Below are positions 1-11,000 of a stretch of 32,722 nucleotides of DNA, piece after piece. The notes beneath the pieces were generated by a model. The model saw only the letters and a program-made list of their open reading frames with translations, was not told where the DNA came from and made no database searches. Source of the DNA: Elysia marginata. Lineage: Eukaryota > Mollusca > Gastropoda > Plakobranchidae. The position numbers and the translations under genes were made by a program. Position 1 is the first letter of the stretch. Every line of letters starts with the position of its first letter. The stretch spans positions 57,440-90,161 of the forward strand of contig BMAT01012819.1 in NCBI GenBank assembly GCA_019649035.1, written 5' to 3'.

Positions 1-100
1 AAAAAAAAAAAAAAAAAAAAAGCAACAAACAAAAACAAGCAAAAGACAAACAAGCAAACAAACAAAAAAAAACAAAACTCACACACAAGAATCTACAATC
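1..100. repeat. A-rich low-complexity sequence
   Basis: The window opens with a run of 21 A followed by degenerate ACAA/AAAC repeats with scattered G and C. It could be the poly-A tail of a retroelement whose body lies before the window, or simple low-complexity DNA. Nothing here decides between these. Confidence 0.8.
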
Positions 101-1103
101 ATCAAACTCTCCCCCACCCCCTAAAAATAATAATAATAAAAAGGGGAAAAATTGTCCAGAGGTGGCCTACATTTAGTTTGTTAAATTATATCACCAAAAG
201 TAGGGAAAACAAAGCAGTCCATCACCGAAAGTAAATCACATAACATAATCATCTTGATTGAAAAAAAAATGGAACACGCACGCAAGTCAACTTCACAAAC
301 ATAATAATATACCCCGGTTGTAATAATGCAGCATTAAGTTGAATGATCGGCTAAAATAATCATGCGTAGGTTTGATCGGAGTGCGGTAGAACATGGCATA
401 ATTTTGCGCATACATTATTATTTCCACTTGATTCAGCACCTCAGTGTTGTACGGTATTTGATTAGGGTGATCGACACTCTCTCCCATTTAGATCTCTCTC
501 GAAAAGAAGCTTATTCACACTGCTTACAGGTCACATATGCACAATGTCACCTTAATACTGGGCTTAAGGTAGATTTACGAAACACCTCTTACATTAGGAA
601 TAAGAGTAAACAATAGGTCTAAGGGATAAGTTAATTACACTCATGAATTTCTTAATTAACTTTTTCAACCTTTATCCTGATAAAAAAATGAAACTTAAAC
701 CATGCTTTCTCGGGCATAGGGGAAGGGCTTATGATTGTAGATAATCAAGAAGAGACATTGATAGATATTTCTGTATAAGAGGACAAAAGTATAGAGCCTA
801 GCAAGATATGTTTTTAATTGAAATATTATACCTTTTGTCACCCGTGTGAGTGTGAGGTCAGGGGAGCTAATAATTACACCAACCGTCTTCCTATCGTGCG
901 TTTTCCCTGTATAGTAAGAGGTTGCTAAAGTTAGGACAAAAAACCCCACAAGTTCATGAAACGGAAATAAAAACAACAACAACAACAAAAAATCAACAAA
1001 AAAAACACAAACTCTTTATATGCATGTAGTTCCTGTCAAAGGACTGATGATGGCAGTAGGTAAAAGCCGAAAAGAAACCTCTAGAGAGATGCCTCCATCT
1101 TCA
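101..1103. other. Gene-empty AT-rich interval
   Basis: No coding exon is supported here. Short open frames exist on both strands, including a hydrophobic minus-strand frame at 695-988, but none has a recognisable motif, a good splice context or coding-like composition. From about 1040 the sequence leads into the LINE that becomes recognisable at 1104, so its last part may be that element's 5' end. Confidence 0.5.
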
Positions 1104-2643
1104 AACAAGAAACCTCTCCGGATTGCGCCGTGTTACGTTAGAACCTTCTACTAGGCAGGTAGGCCTATGTGTACAGGGGCTCTAAATGAAATGCGTCAGA
1201 ATAGGTTGATCATACTAAGAATCAGCCAGACCCTTTGGATACAGTATAGACAGAAACGTCTGCAGACTGGAGTGCTTATTTTATTTTCACTTCAGACAGG
1301 GGCCACATATAGAAGACGTAGGAATCATACTCAGCAAGCCTGCTCAAAGAATACGAAGAGGATGGGAACCCCACGAGAATTATCATGACATCAATATGAT
1401 AAAAAAACAAGAGAATAAACATTAATATAGTGCAGATCTGTGCCCAAACTCATAACGCACAGAAAGAGAACAAAAAAAAGAACTCTACAACAGAGTTCAA
1501 GGGGAAATGGACAGGCTGCATTCTACAGATGTAAAAATTGTGGTGGGAATTTCAAATGCAAAAGTTGGCTCCAATTTTGGGTATGAAAACGTAATGAGCA
1601 AGCATGGCATGTAAGAGATGACGCCAATGGAGAAAGGTTTTCAAACATGTGCACACTAATGGTTTAATCATTGGAAACAAATGTTTCCACACAAAAGAAT
1701 CCACAAAGCCACCTGGATATCGCAAGATATAAAAGCAGAGAACCAAACATACCCTTTTTTCATATCACGTAAGTTTCAAAGCTCTCTTAAAAACAAAAGA
1801 TTAAGAGTTCTTAGAGGAGCAGGCATTGAATAGGACAAACATTTATTATTGGCTATACTAAAATTTCGCCTCAGAACATGTAAGAAAGCAACTGAAACTC
1901 GAAGACCTAAGTAGGCCTACTAAGTCGGCTTATTAGAGGGCAGCATAGAAAAAGAAATTTATATCACTTTGAAAAACAAATATCGAACCCCATAGATAAA
2001 GCCCCATTGGAAAAATATTAAACACCCACAAGTAAAAAAGTCCCCGGGAGAGAGGAAAGGGAACACAAAAACTGGATTAACGCAGAACCCCTGAGATTGG
2101 ATGGAACAAGAAAGAACTAGTGAATAAAAGTAGGACAAGAGATAGCCAGACAGGAATACACGGAGACAGCAAAAGGGGTGAAAAGAACATCTCTAGAAGA
2201 AAAGGTGGAAAAGGCAGCACAAAATGACAAGAATTCTCCATCAGACTACGGAAGTCATGTCAGGCAAGTAAACCCTTCCAGGTGTCCCAGTCAAAGTTAG
2301 CCAGAGAAACACAATTTTCAACAAGCAAAATATAAAAATGAGGTGGACGGAACATTTTGAAACCTTTCTCAAAATACCCCTATCAGATAGCCAACGACAT
2401 ACAATTTCGGCAAGGTAGGACCTCCTTATTAACTTTGATACATCAACGATGGCAAGAAAAAAACAAAAACAAAAACAAAACAACTGCAGCTGGACCAGAT
2501 ACAATATTACCAGAAGCATTAAAGAAGGATGCAGAAACAACAGATGAGATGCTGCGCAGACTGAAGAGGAGGGAAACAAGCGCTGGAACACCAAAAAGAT
2601 ACAGACCTTTACAAACACTTGTCTGAGAAATATCTTGGACAGC
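1104..2643 (+). mobile_element. Decayed LINE with endonuclease and N-terminal reverse transcriptase remains
   Basis: Translating the + strand across frames gives a broken non-LTR retrotransposon ORF. From 1104 it reads NKKPLRIAPCYVRTF, the usual start of an APE-type endonuclease. Around 1180-1390 come EMRQNRLIILRISQTLWIQ and VGIILSKPAQR. Near 1470-1610 is RVQGEMDRLHSTDVKIVVG followed by SNAKVGS, where a functional enzyme has G-D-x-N-A. Near 1690 is HKATWISQDIKAENQ. Around 2140-2215 YTETAKGVKRTS resembles the linker before the RT, and RWTEHFETFL occurs near 2340. TTAAGPDTILPEALKKD near 2480 matches the conserved start of the RT domain. After it the frame jumps to KKIQTFTNTCLRNILD near 2593, which belongs near the C-terminus, so the catalytic core with the A-D-D box is missing. 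There are many stops and frameshifts, so the copy is dead. The clade (RTE-like or a relative) is inferred from motif style. Confidence 0.8.
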
Positions 2644-2989
2644 AGAAAAAAAACACACACAGTCACAATTATAGTGAGAAAAGCATGCGCAATGGAGAAA
2701 CAAGAGATACCCATTATAACCATGTCTCCCCCAAAAAAAGGCAACCAAAAACCAAGTAAAACAAAAAACAAATGATTGAACCAAAATTTAAAGAAGCATA
2801 CAATCATACCATTCAAGAACATAGTCAAGATAGACATTACCTTTGCACGATGACCAGTGCAGATAGAGTCTTCAAAATTTATTTTTACAGTTTTTCTTTG
2901 AAGTACCAAATTGGGACATCTTTGGCTTTCCGCTGCCACCTTTGAAAGACTTCGAATACATGTATTTAAGCTCTTATAGGCACATAGCA
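2644..2989. other. A-rich, unassigned DNA between LINE fragments
   Basis: This stretch separates two LINE remnants. It is A-rich on the + strand and contains no motif I can align with either element. A 253-codon open frame on the minus strand crosses it (2241-3002), but that frame is antisense to recognisable LINE sequence and is hydrophobic only because it reads T-rich DNA. It may be heavily mutated LINE or unrelated filler. Confidence 0.4.
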
Positions 2990-3341
2990 GAAATATCATC
3001 AAGAAAACACACGCGAAAATGGTCTTTCAGAATGTGGTTCTTCAGAAGATTGCTCCGAATATTGTGGAAGACAAGAAAACCAAACCAAACAGTCCTGAAT
3101 GAAGCACATATAAAAAGTGACACGTCAAAACAATTCGCAAATATGAGGCAAAGATTTCGGATATTATGAGAAGGGAAAGACTTTACTACCAGTATCTAAT
3201 GAAAAGCAGGAGCAAGTTGTAGCTGGACTAACGAAAATGCTTCGCACAGGAAGGGTGACGGAGATATTATCGGCAATGAGGGATTGAGAGGCCTAAGGAT
3301 ATAATGGCCAACGCTCCACTGCACGGCATTTAATGATGATA
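2990..3341 (+). mobile_element. Second LINE remnant: 3' end of the ORF and terminus
   Basis: The + strand encodes WFFRRLLRILWKTRKPNQTV near 3035-3095, then DIMRREGLYYQYL near 3160, then LTKMLRTGRVTEILSAMRD near 3225-3285 and finally IMANAPLHGI followed by two stops near 3305-3332. This order is the usual C-terminal signature of a common invertebrate LINE ORF: an R-R-x-L-R-I motif, an H-V-M-R-R-E-like motif, a G-R-V-T-E motif and a terminal H-G-T-like end. The element ends in a short ATG/ATGATG tract, which fits the 3' tail of this class. At least two frameshifts and an internal stop show that it is not active. Its C-terminal motifs differ from those at 2593, so I treat it as a separate insertion. 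Confidence 0.7.
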
Positions 3342-3594
3342 GTTCAGGCAATTTAAACTGCTTTCCTTCGTTAATATCGTCGCCACTTCTCTTAAGCGCT
3401 GTGTACAGATGCTTAATTGAAAGTAGGAAATGTTTAAAGATGTATTATTATAGCTTATTTTTATAAAACGCTCGTTCATTTTTCTTGTCCATGTATGAGC
3501 AGCTGAAAATACGGTAGATGTACAAGTAAGAGGGTCCCTTAAAAAGTCTTTTACTGAATAAAGAGAAAAGAAAGGAAATCGACAGGGCACACAA

Positions 3595-3795
3595 CGAGGA
3601 CTACCAGATAACAGATGGACAAAAAGAGTAATGGAATGGCAACCCTAGAGAGGAAAAAAGGTCAACAGGCAGGCAGCCAATGAGATGGACGGACATCATT
3701 GTAAGACAACGGAAATGTCCAAAACGGAAAGAAGTGGCAGCTGGAGACGGAGGGTTACATTCTACAGTGGATGGACACAACCACATCCTCTGAAG
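3595..3795 (+). mobile_element. Third LINE remnant: C-terminal ORF fragment
   Basis: Across two frames the + strand reads DNRWTKRVMEWQP and then REEKRSTGRQPMRWTDIIVR. This is the R-W-t-k-x-x-x-E-W-x-P-R ... K-R-x-x-G-R-P-x-x-R-W-x-D-D-I block found near the end of many LINE reverse transcriptase ORFs. One frameshift separates the halves. The remaining sequence to a stop near 3792 is weakly similar to the final tryptophan-rich segment of such ORFs. No upstream RT part is visible, so this is a 5'-truncated or eroded copy, distinct from the fragment ending at 3341. Confidence 0.65.
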
Positions 3796-4409
3796 ACTTT
3801 GTTATGAACTTTTTGTGAGTTCTAAACATACACAACCTTTCGCGCACTAATGGTGCAGAGTGAGTAGGGTGATGTTTCAAATAACTTACTAGGATATAAA
3901 TACATAAATTATTTCAATTTGCTTTACGCACATGTGCCGTGAGAACAAAATAACCCTAAAGATGTCCACCCGTACCCCTTCCTCTTGTCTACCTGTCGTT
4001 AAAGCCCCAACCATACCGAGTATTGCATATTTGCAATATGTATAAGAGGTTACCTTTGAACACACCCAATACATAGTCTATCTTTACATTCAATTCGTCA
4101 TATGTTTAGGTTGTTATGAACTCACATAATTGTATGTATGTGTGGATTGGGACGGGGTCACTGTGTTACACGTTCCCTAACAAAGACGCTTTAACCCACG
4201 TACTGCTTGAGGACAAACAGGGAAATATAAGCTAGACAGAAACATTCTGTATGCACAAACGAGATTTAGTTAGTCTCTTGTTCTTTGATAGATAAAAGGG
4301 AGAATTATGGGAATAGTAATAAGAGAGAAAATTGGGAAAGAGGTAATGGATTTAAGATAGTTGGGCTATAGAGAATGAGGCAAAGAAAGCAAGAAGAAAT
4401 AAATAAATA
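3796..4409. other. Gene-empty interval
   Basis: I see no exon, RNA gene or recognisable transposon motif. Short open frames at 3889-4074 and nearby have no coding character. Confidence 0.5.
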
Positions 4410-4427
4410 GGGGAGAGAGAGATAGAT

Positions 4428-4470
<43 letters not shown>

Positions 4471-4558
4471 TATAGAGAGACAGAGAGAGAGACAGACAGA
4501 GAAACAGAAAGACAGACAGACAGACAGAGACAGGCAGACACAGACAGAGACAGAGAAA
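4410..4558 (+). repeat. GA / GACA compound microsatellite
   Basis: A GATA/GA-rich lead is followed by a nearly pure (GA)n run, then degenerate GACA units. Open frames rich in Ser, Leu and Cys on the opposite strand are artefacts of this array. Confidence 0.95.
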
Positions 4559-5489
4559 GTAACATTAAAAACAATGGAGAAAGAAGACCTAGAACCTGCG
4601 ATTACTCATCGATAGGACGATTGTTTGGCTCGTATCCAGGGCGTATGAGTTGGAACTGGGACATTTCTTTCTTTAGCAAACGCCATTTAATTTTTTTTTT
4701 CAATTCTTTTTTTTTCTGTGTTTCAAAACAACGAAAGTTTTAATATCTTTCCACAAAACATGGCTAAATTTATGAAAATCTTGATGCTTGTAAGTTTAGA
4801 AAAACGACTTGTTTGAAACAGCAACTTCATTGAATGTAAAAAATATGACACCCGACTCATTCACCCACGACGCGAGACATTTGGAATCGCTTGTTTTTTT
4901 CTAACTCGCAAAACATTTTTGATGTTCTGAACACAGAGGTTGCAAGTGGGACGGCAAAGTTTGGTAATCCCTTTTTTTCATGTTATAAGGAACATAAGCG
5001 GAGACTATGTAGGACGATAATGAACAGTTTTATGTTTATAAAAACTTTATTGTTTTATTTGTTACAGTAAAATACAAAGCATTAGGGTATTTCCCAGCAG
5101 TGGGTAAAATGAATTCAGCGAAAGGAAATGTTATTATATACGTTGTAATCAATAGCGTAATAAGGAGCCCCCTCTAGTCAACTTATTTAAAAAACGATGG
5201 AAAAAATATGATATTGATTTTTTAAACCAGTTTTGATCTAAATAATGCAAAGGATTTATTAGGTTATCTAATAATAGATAATGTATCAAATCTTTTGACC
5301 TGTTTATACCCAAGGCGATGCAAATAGTTTGAAATAAAATAAACCATGCACAGATACAGGAGCAATGGGCCAGTGATAGATATATGACGGTAAACAAACA
5401 AAAAGAGTCAACAGTAATGGGTATATGAGGCGACTGGTTATATATATGGACATTATTCCGAATGAATTATATAAAAGGATACAAGGTCA
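4559..5489. other. Gene-empty interval, possible intron of the 6.1-7.2 kb gene
   Basis: If the donor at 6110 is used, this DNA lies downstream of it on the minus strand and would be intron until the next exon. I could not find that exon. A 26-codon minus-strand frame near 4612-4692 (starting MAFAKERNVPVP) has coding-like residues but lacks a convincing acceptor in the right phase. Confidence 0.4.
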
Positions 5490-5930
5490 GATAGGCGTCC
5501 AAATTGGTAGGCAGATAGATGGTCGGATACTTAGATCTTAATTGTGACAAGCAGGATACATATACAGTAAATAGATAGAAAGGCACATGTCATTATAAAT
5601 TGCTAGTTGCACAGATAGTCAGATATTTAGATGCGTGGACAGTTAGTAAGTTTCACAGGACTTGGTCAATATGTAGGAGGCAGATTAAAAAAAACGATGA
5701 ATGGATACAGATTATATATAGGTAATTAGGTAAATCGATCGGCAAATAGGTGGTTGGATGGACAGACAGATAAATAGATAGATATCATAGCTTCTGGGGT
5801 AAGATAATACAATTAGTAGAGTGCTCAACCTCAGGAGCGTTCCAGGACCCAATAACTAGGCTATCGTGACAATTAAAAAGATAGACAGATAGATTGGTAG
5901 ATGAATAGATACAAACAGATAAATGAGTAA
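5490..5930 (+). repeat. Degenerate GATA/GACA/GGTA tetranucleotide array
   Basis: AGATAGAT, ATAGATAGA, GACAGACAGATAAATAGATAGATA and TAGATAGGT-type words recur through this stretch with much point mutation. It looks like one or more old tetranucleotide arrays that have decayed. Confidence 0.6.
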
Positions 5931-6110
5931 AGCTTTGCACAGAAATAGGCCTATGTAAACGCCCGTAGGTGGATACAAAGGTGTTTATTTAGATAAATAA
6001 AAATACGCATGTCATTCATTGCAATCTTAATTCATACGCCCTATACCATTGTGGATAGCATGAGTATTGGGATAACCTACTTTTTTGTTATAAAACAACG
6101 AGTAAATTAC

Positions 6111-7162
6111 CTGGAAGCTTCGTATTTTTTAATCTCTCGTCGCTTCTTTTCCAAGTAGCGCTTGGTTGCCCAGATGGGTTTCTCCGATCTTTTATTCCAC
6201 AAGCACCAGTTCATGATGGTCCAGCCGTCTAGCATGCGAGGCGTGTGGCCGGGAGACAGTTGTTGCTGCATGAGACGGGCAAACCGTTCCGCCCTGAGGT
6301 CTTCTTCCGTGTCATCCTCAATCTCTTCAAAGAAACGAGAACCTCGCCTGGAGCTCCGCCGAGAAAACAAAGAGTCTCGCCTTGCATAGAGTTCGGAGTC
6401 CCTTCTTGCCTCAGCTCCATAAAGAGACCGCTTTCGCGGCACAAAATCTGCGTCAGACTTGGCCGCAGAATCCACCACATCAGAGTCTGTAGCTGTGGGG
6501 GTAGAAACGGCTATTAAGTTCTGTTGCCTTTGAAGTGCCTGAGAAACTGTGTTATTGCGATGTAAAAGGACTTTGGTACGATAGGCTGGCTCGATTTTCC
6601 TCCAACCACTAGGCCGTTTTCCGGTATCGTATTGGTAGAAGACCTCTTCCCCGCAGATCTGAACCACTGGGGGCTGAGAGTGAATGGCACTGGGGGCTGT
6701 TACTGAGCCCTGCACGACTCTGCGAACTGGCGCAGAGCGGCTGCCTCCAACCTTAGTCCTCCCATTCTCTTCTAAAGCGAGTGCAGGCATACCTGGTGGT
6801 CCTAGTTCTGCACGAGGTCTGCATCTCAAGGCCTGACTAGTCTCCTCCAGGATCTCAGCCGTGGTCTGTTGTTGCTGTTGCGAGGTTAGATGATGTGGCA
6901 GTTGGATGCCTTGGGCCTGGGATGGGTACATCCCTCCGCGCCCCAGGCGGCTGTAGCTGGGGGCGCTGTTGGGCGGCGTACTGCGATTGAATGCGTTCGG
7001 GGTTTTCACGTGGATCTGTATCAAGTCGTTGATGAGTTTATCCGTCTCATCCATATAGCGGTGTCGAGCACGTACGTACTCTTGCCGGATTTGTTCTTGT
7101 TTCCTCCTAAGGCCATCCTCCACACGTTTATTGGCTGCGTACGAACTGAGAAGACGAGGCAT
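6111..7162 (-). CDS. Unidentified protein, 351-codon exon ending at a splice donor
   Basis: I do not recognise this protein. The exon is clearly richer in G+C than its flanks and is open for 351 codons. The first ATG after an upstream in-frame TGA has A at -3. Residues 1-50 are charged and likely coiled-coil (ANKRVEDGLRRKQEQIRQEY). Residues 60-165 are low-complexity with a Q5 run at 95-99. Residues 170-205 (GEEVFYQYDTGKRPSGWRKI onward) look folded. Residues 253-275 carry four R-R-x-S sites, then an acidic patch at 279-288. Residues 311-350 (DGWTIMNWCLWNKR, IWATKRYLEKKRREIKKYE) are aromatic and basic. The exon ends CCAG|GTAATT, so the apparent TAA is formed by the donor and the protein probably continues. 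An acceptor-like CCTAATTACTTTCCCC...ACAG lies just before the ATG, so it could also be an internal exon. The next exon was not found. Confidence 0.75.
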
Positions 7163-7991
7163 GTTAGCTGTGTTACGTTCGGGGAAAGTAATTAGGCAAT
7201 GTTTAGGCTTCTGTCATGTACTCGAAATAATCCTGATTATCTAATTGATGGCTTATATGAGCAATAAATTAAATGCATTGTATGTCTCACAATTTCTTGT
7301 GCGTACTTTTTTTTGTGAAAGTCGAAGTGAACCACCAGAGCAGAATTTTTTTTCTAAAATTCAGCAAAGCTTAACATCGTTAATTAACATATTGCACCAA
7401 AGACCTTTACATGAAATAGTAGCAAGTTCCGAGTTTGGCTTATCGCCTTCAAATATCTTTGTTGATCAAAATATATTTTGAAAGCATTTGCCAGTTCAAC
7501 AGACAAAGTGACATCTTTCAAACTGACACGCTTGGTAAGTATTACCATGATCACCGTCGAAATTTTTCTCACAATATACACAAGATCACACTCTTTCATC
7601 CGAGGTTTCTCTGTCTTATTGTCTTGATTATTCACTAAACTTGGTTCAAAAACCCTAATGTTATCAGCGGCATTCACATATTATTTTTGATTGCATTGCC
7701 ACGAGGTCGCTACCCGTCCTCTTCAAACACCAATAACCAGTGTCTTGGATGCAAAATATCAGTCGTTTTCACTCATGAAAACACAAGCAGAACAAGTGTC
7801 CGTGCTACTTCGCTTGAAGACTTGTGGTAGAATCCTCGCACCTTAGGTAAATAAAATCATTGCTGCATTGAAGTGCATTGTAGACACAATACGTCTGAGC
7901 CAATCTAAGCTGCGAACTCCGATAAATGGGATTAGTGGAATCGATTTAAGATAATCCAGAATAAAGACCGACTGCGGTGGTTTTCTCATGC
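7163..7991. other. Upstream region of the 351-codon exon
   Basis: This DNA lies 5' of the ATG at 7162 on the minus strand and should hold 5' UTR, intron or promoter. A minus-strand open frame of 97 codons at 7384-7677 has no clean splice context or recognisable domain, so I do not call it an exon. No TATA or CpG-rich core promoter stands out. Confidence 0.35.
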
Positions 7992-8038
7992 ATGACATAT
8001 TCCATTAAGACGAGCCCAGCTCTGGGCAACCTAGGCAG
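7992..8038 (+). other. Candidate short first exon with a consensus donor
   Basis: An ATG at 7992 opens a short frame (MTYSIKTSPALGNLG) that ends at GGCAG|GTGAGT, an essentially consensus 5' splice site at 8038/8039. It would be the first exon of a + strand gene divergent from the 351-codon exon. The ATG context is poor, and a 47-bp frame with a good donor can occur by chance. No downstream + strand exon is visible. Confidence 0.2.
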
Positions 8039-8040
8039 GT

Positions 8041-11000
8041 GAGTAGAGGCACTGCTGGATGGTAGGATAAACACTGTACACTGTACATCAGTTTATGGAC
8101 AGAATTATCTTCACTCGGAGTGAAATTAACTGCCGGCAACAGCACCGAAAATATTTGAGAAGCACTATGTTAGCTGCAATCTCTTGGCTTTTTAACTTCA
8201 AAATGATTTTGCTTCCAAACACAGATGCGAAAAATTATCAGCTTCCTAAAGTTGTGTTAGCTACTGCATTTCAACGCATGAGAATACAATTTAGCAGTTT
8301 TCTCTCCTTTTTCCGCGACATAATTTACCATGAAGAGCAACCCCATGCTGCATCTACCGACCCCTACATTGTTGCGGGCGTATTTTCAACCCCATGTATT
8401 CACAAAACATGATGTTTTCACCTTTCTTTGTCTGATGCTTGAACAGCAATGCCCTTAACACTTAAACCAGCGCCACTCGGAAGCAGTTTCCCCGAACCAG
8501 ACGGCTTCTCTTATAGGACAAAGTAGCAATCAATACTTCTGTTCTTGAAGCCTTTGTTTCACTGCTTGCATTTTGGAATGCCGTACTTCAAACCCTTGTA
8601 AAAATTAAGAATCGAGTAAGTTTTATTCTAAGTCCATTTATCGGCACCTTTAAGCTTACATTGTTGTTATGCTATTTTGGTACCATGCTGAGAAACGGAT
8701 ATGAAATTTTTATACAAGTAGGCTAACTTGCTGTAATGAAAAATCTGCTTGCCTACAGCAATCAGCCTGACCTCGAAGCGCTTTTCTGAGAAAAAAAATT
8801 GTTCTCAACCCATTGTTGAATACTGTATAGGCATATCTATGAAATAATAAAGTACAACCAAATATTAATGAAGACGAAGAAAAAAACCTAGATACATTAA
8901 CTAATTTTTCTTTTTCAGTAAAAATTCTGTCATCAAAATGAAAAACAACAACAAGAAGACATAATTAAATAACATTAAGATGCATTCTTAGTCAAGTTAA
9001 AAAACCCTTGTATTCAGAATTTTAGCATCAATGATCGATAAGTGCAATAATCAACATTAATGTCTTAGAGTCAACTATATAATGTAAATTATATTATGAT
9101 GAGCTTTCAATTCTTTTGCCTGATCATAGAGTTCTATTCAGAAACTCCAGGCTTTTCTGTTATAGGTAGATTACAACAACGAAGCAAAGTCCTCTTCTCA
9201 AATTACTTATTGGTAGAACGATGTTAGACTTTGAGTCTCCCATAGCGTACTGATACTGAGAGAAATGAGAACTGTTTCAACAAAGAAAGTATAAAGCTAT
9301 TCACTGGAATCTGCGCATCGAGTCCAAATCCCAATCTAGTGTATAAAACAAATGTTCAACGTGTCCTTGTTGTGACAGTTAACGTGGCAATGGCTTAAAG
9401 GGTTGGCCTACTGCCATAGTAAAGACACTTCTTTTAATATTTTCACCTCGGCAATATTCACTTTTACCCATTTTGTCTGCTTAATTGTGCTAGCAAATTA
9501 ATAGATGTACTATGTTCATTTCATTCTTAATCTTCTTTCAAGCTGAAAATGTCTTAGAATAAGCTATTATTACTTGCAAATACACTCAATGCAGACGAAT
9601 ACTGAGCAAACCCGAAAAGCTCTATAACAATCAACCAGAATGTAGGCCTAGTCTTGAAGGTCATTTTGCTTTCGTCGTGGACCTTTGTGTCAAATCTGCT
9701 GCCAAGATTAGGAACCGTTTTCATAATAGAGAAGCATGTTTGTCAATCTGGCATATTACTTTCTTTGATCATTATTATCATTGGTTCAGTGGGCGCATGT
9801 ACTTAATGACCACATTGGTTAGGGAAAATTTAATGAGTAAGCTGCATAAGATGGAAAACAAGGGGTTTTATTTTTAAAAAATTTAAATTGAGTTAAAATG
9901 ACTGACGAAAAGTGACAAACGACAGCAGACATCAGGGTTGATTAATACAAGAATAAAACTGGTCATTTCGGCTACTGGTGGATCCACGATCCTATAATTG
10001 ACGCCAAAAGGATAACTTCAAGAGAGAAGAGGTAGCATTTTATTGTAAATGATTATAGCGACTACTAATTAGAACCCAAACATCGTTGAACGTTTTTTTT
10101 AAAGTTCATGGAATACTCTATACTTTGCTGTAAAGATGTTAAAGGATGAGACCTTCGGCTCAGCGTTATTTTAAAGAAATGAAAAAAAGAGGGCTATGTA
10201 GAGTGTAAGTTAAAAAATTTTCGCCATCGAGTTAAAATGGTCCTAGCTTTTAAACGCCTAAGTCTTACTCGAAGTTTATTGAGCATTAACCAATGGAAGT
10301 TTCTGTTAGAAAAAGACTCATGTGATCCGCTGTTTACGACCAGTTTGGGAAAAAAAGTGTTGATTTGTTACGCCTATCTATTTCTTTGGTTTCAGTCTCT
10401 ATATTTATCATTGGTCCATGCGAAAACTTTAGTGATGGTACTGGTAATGCCGTAGGTCTTTTTGATTACTTAGAAAAGTTCATTACAGTCCCCTTTTTGC
10501 CAATCAATGGCTAAAGTCGAAAAAAAAAAACGTGTATTTTTGAAATCAGTGATACATAGTAAGAGAACCACCACAAAAGGTAGTACAAAACCACCATAAA
10601 GGTGGAGCACTAGCTTTACATCATTTTCCATACATAGAATTTCCTATCATAATTAAAGGTTTACCCAATCAATTTTAATGGCTGAAACGCAATCTATTGT
10701 AAGCTCATTTACTTGTGGAAACTTTAAAGGCTTGGCATCTAATGTGTATGAGCATATCGGCCATCGAAGGGGTTTTTGGTTTATAAAAGGAAGTAAACAA
10801 CTCCTTATTAGATGTTAGAAACAATACAAGTGTTTGTGACTTCGTCTCTATATCCAGGTGTAGAAACACTGGGCTGTGTAGAGTGTTAAATTTCTCCCCA
10901 CCGTATAAATCTTACCCCATATTAAACTTCAGCCGTTTGAAAACGTAAACCTTGTAGGACTGATCGTCAGTTTAGAAAAATTGTTATCAAATGACTTAAC

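Noticed and set aside
2241-3002. 253-codon minus-strand open frame rich in Phe, Leu and Cys
   Set aside because: It is antisense to recognisable LINE sequence and is open because the + strand there is A-rich. It has no conserved domain and no splice context.
4612-4692. 26-codon minus-strand frame as the next exon after the donor at 6110
   Set aside because: The frame does not have an acceptor giving the required phase, and the upstream sequence is A-rich where a pyrimidine tract is needed.
7384-7677. 97-codon minus-strand frame as an upstream exon of the 351-codon gene
   Set aside because: Residues look partly protein-like, but no acceptor and donor pair fits it and no motif is recognisable.
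8095-8412. 105-codon + strand frame
   Set aside because: AT-rich, no splice context, no domain and no conservation evidence. Its length is within chance for this composition.
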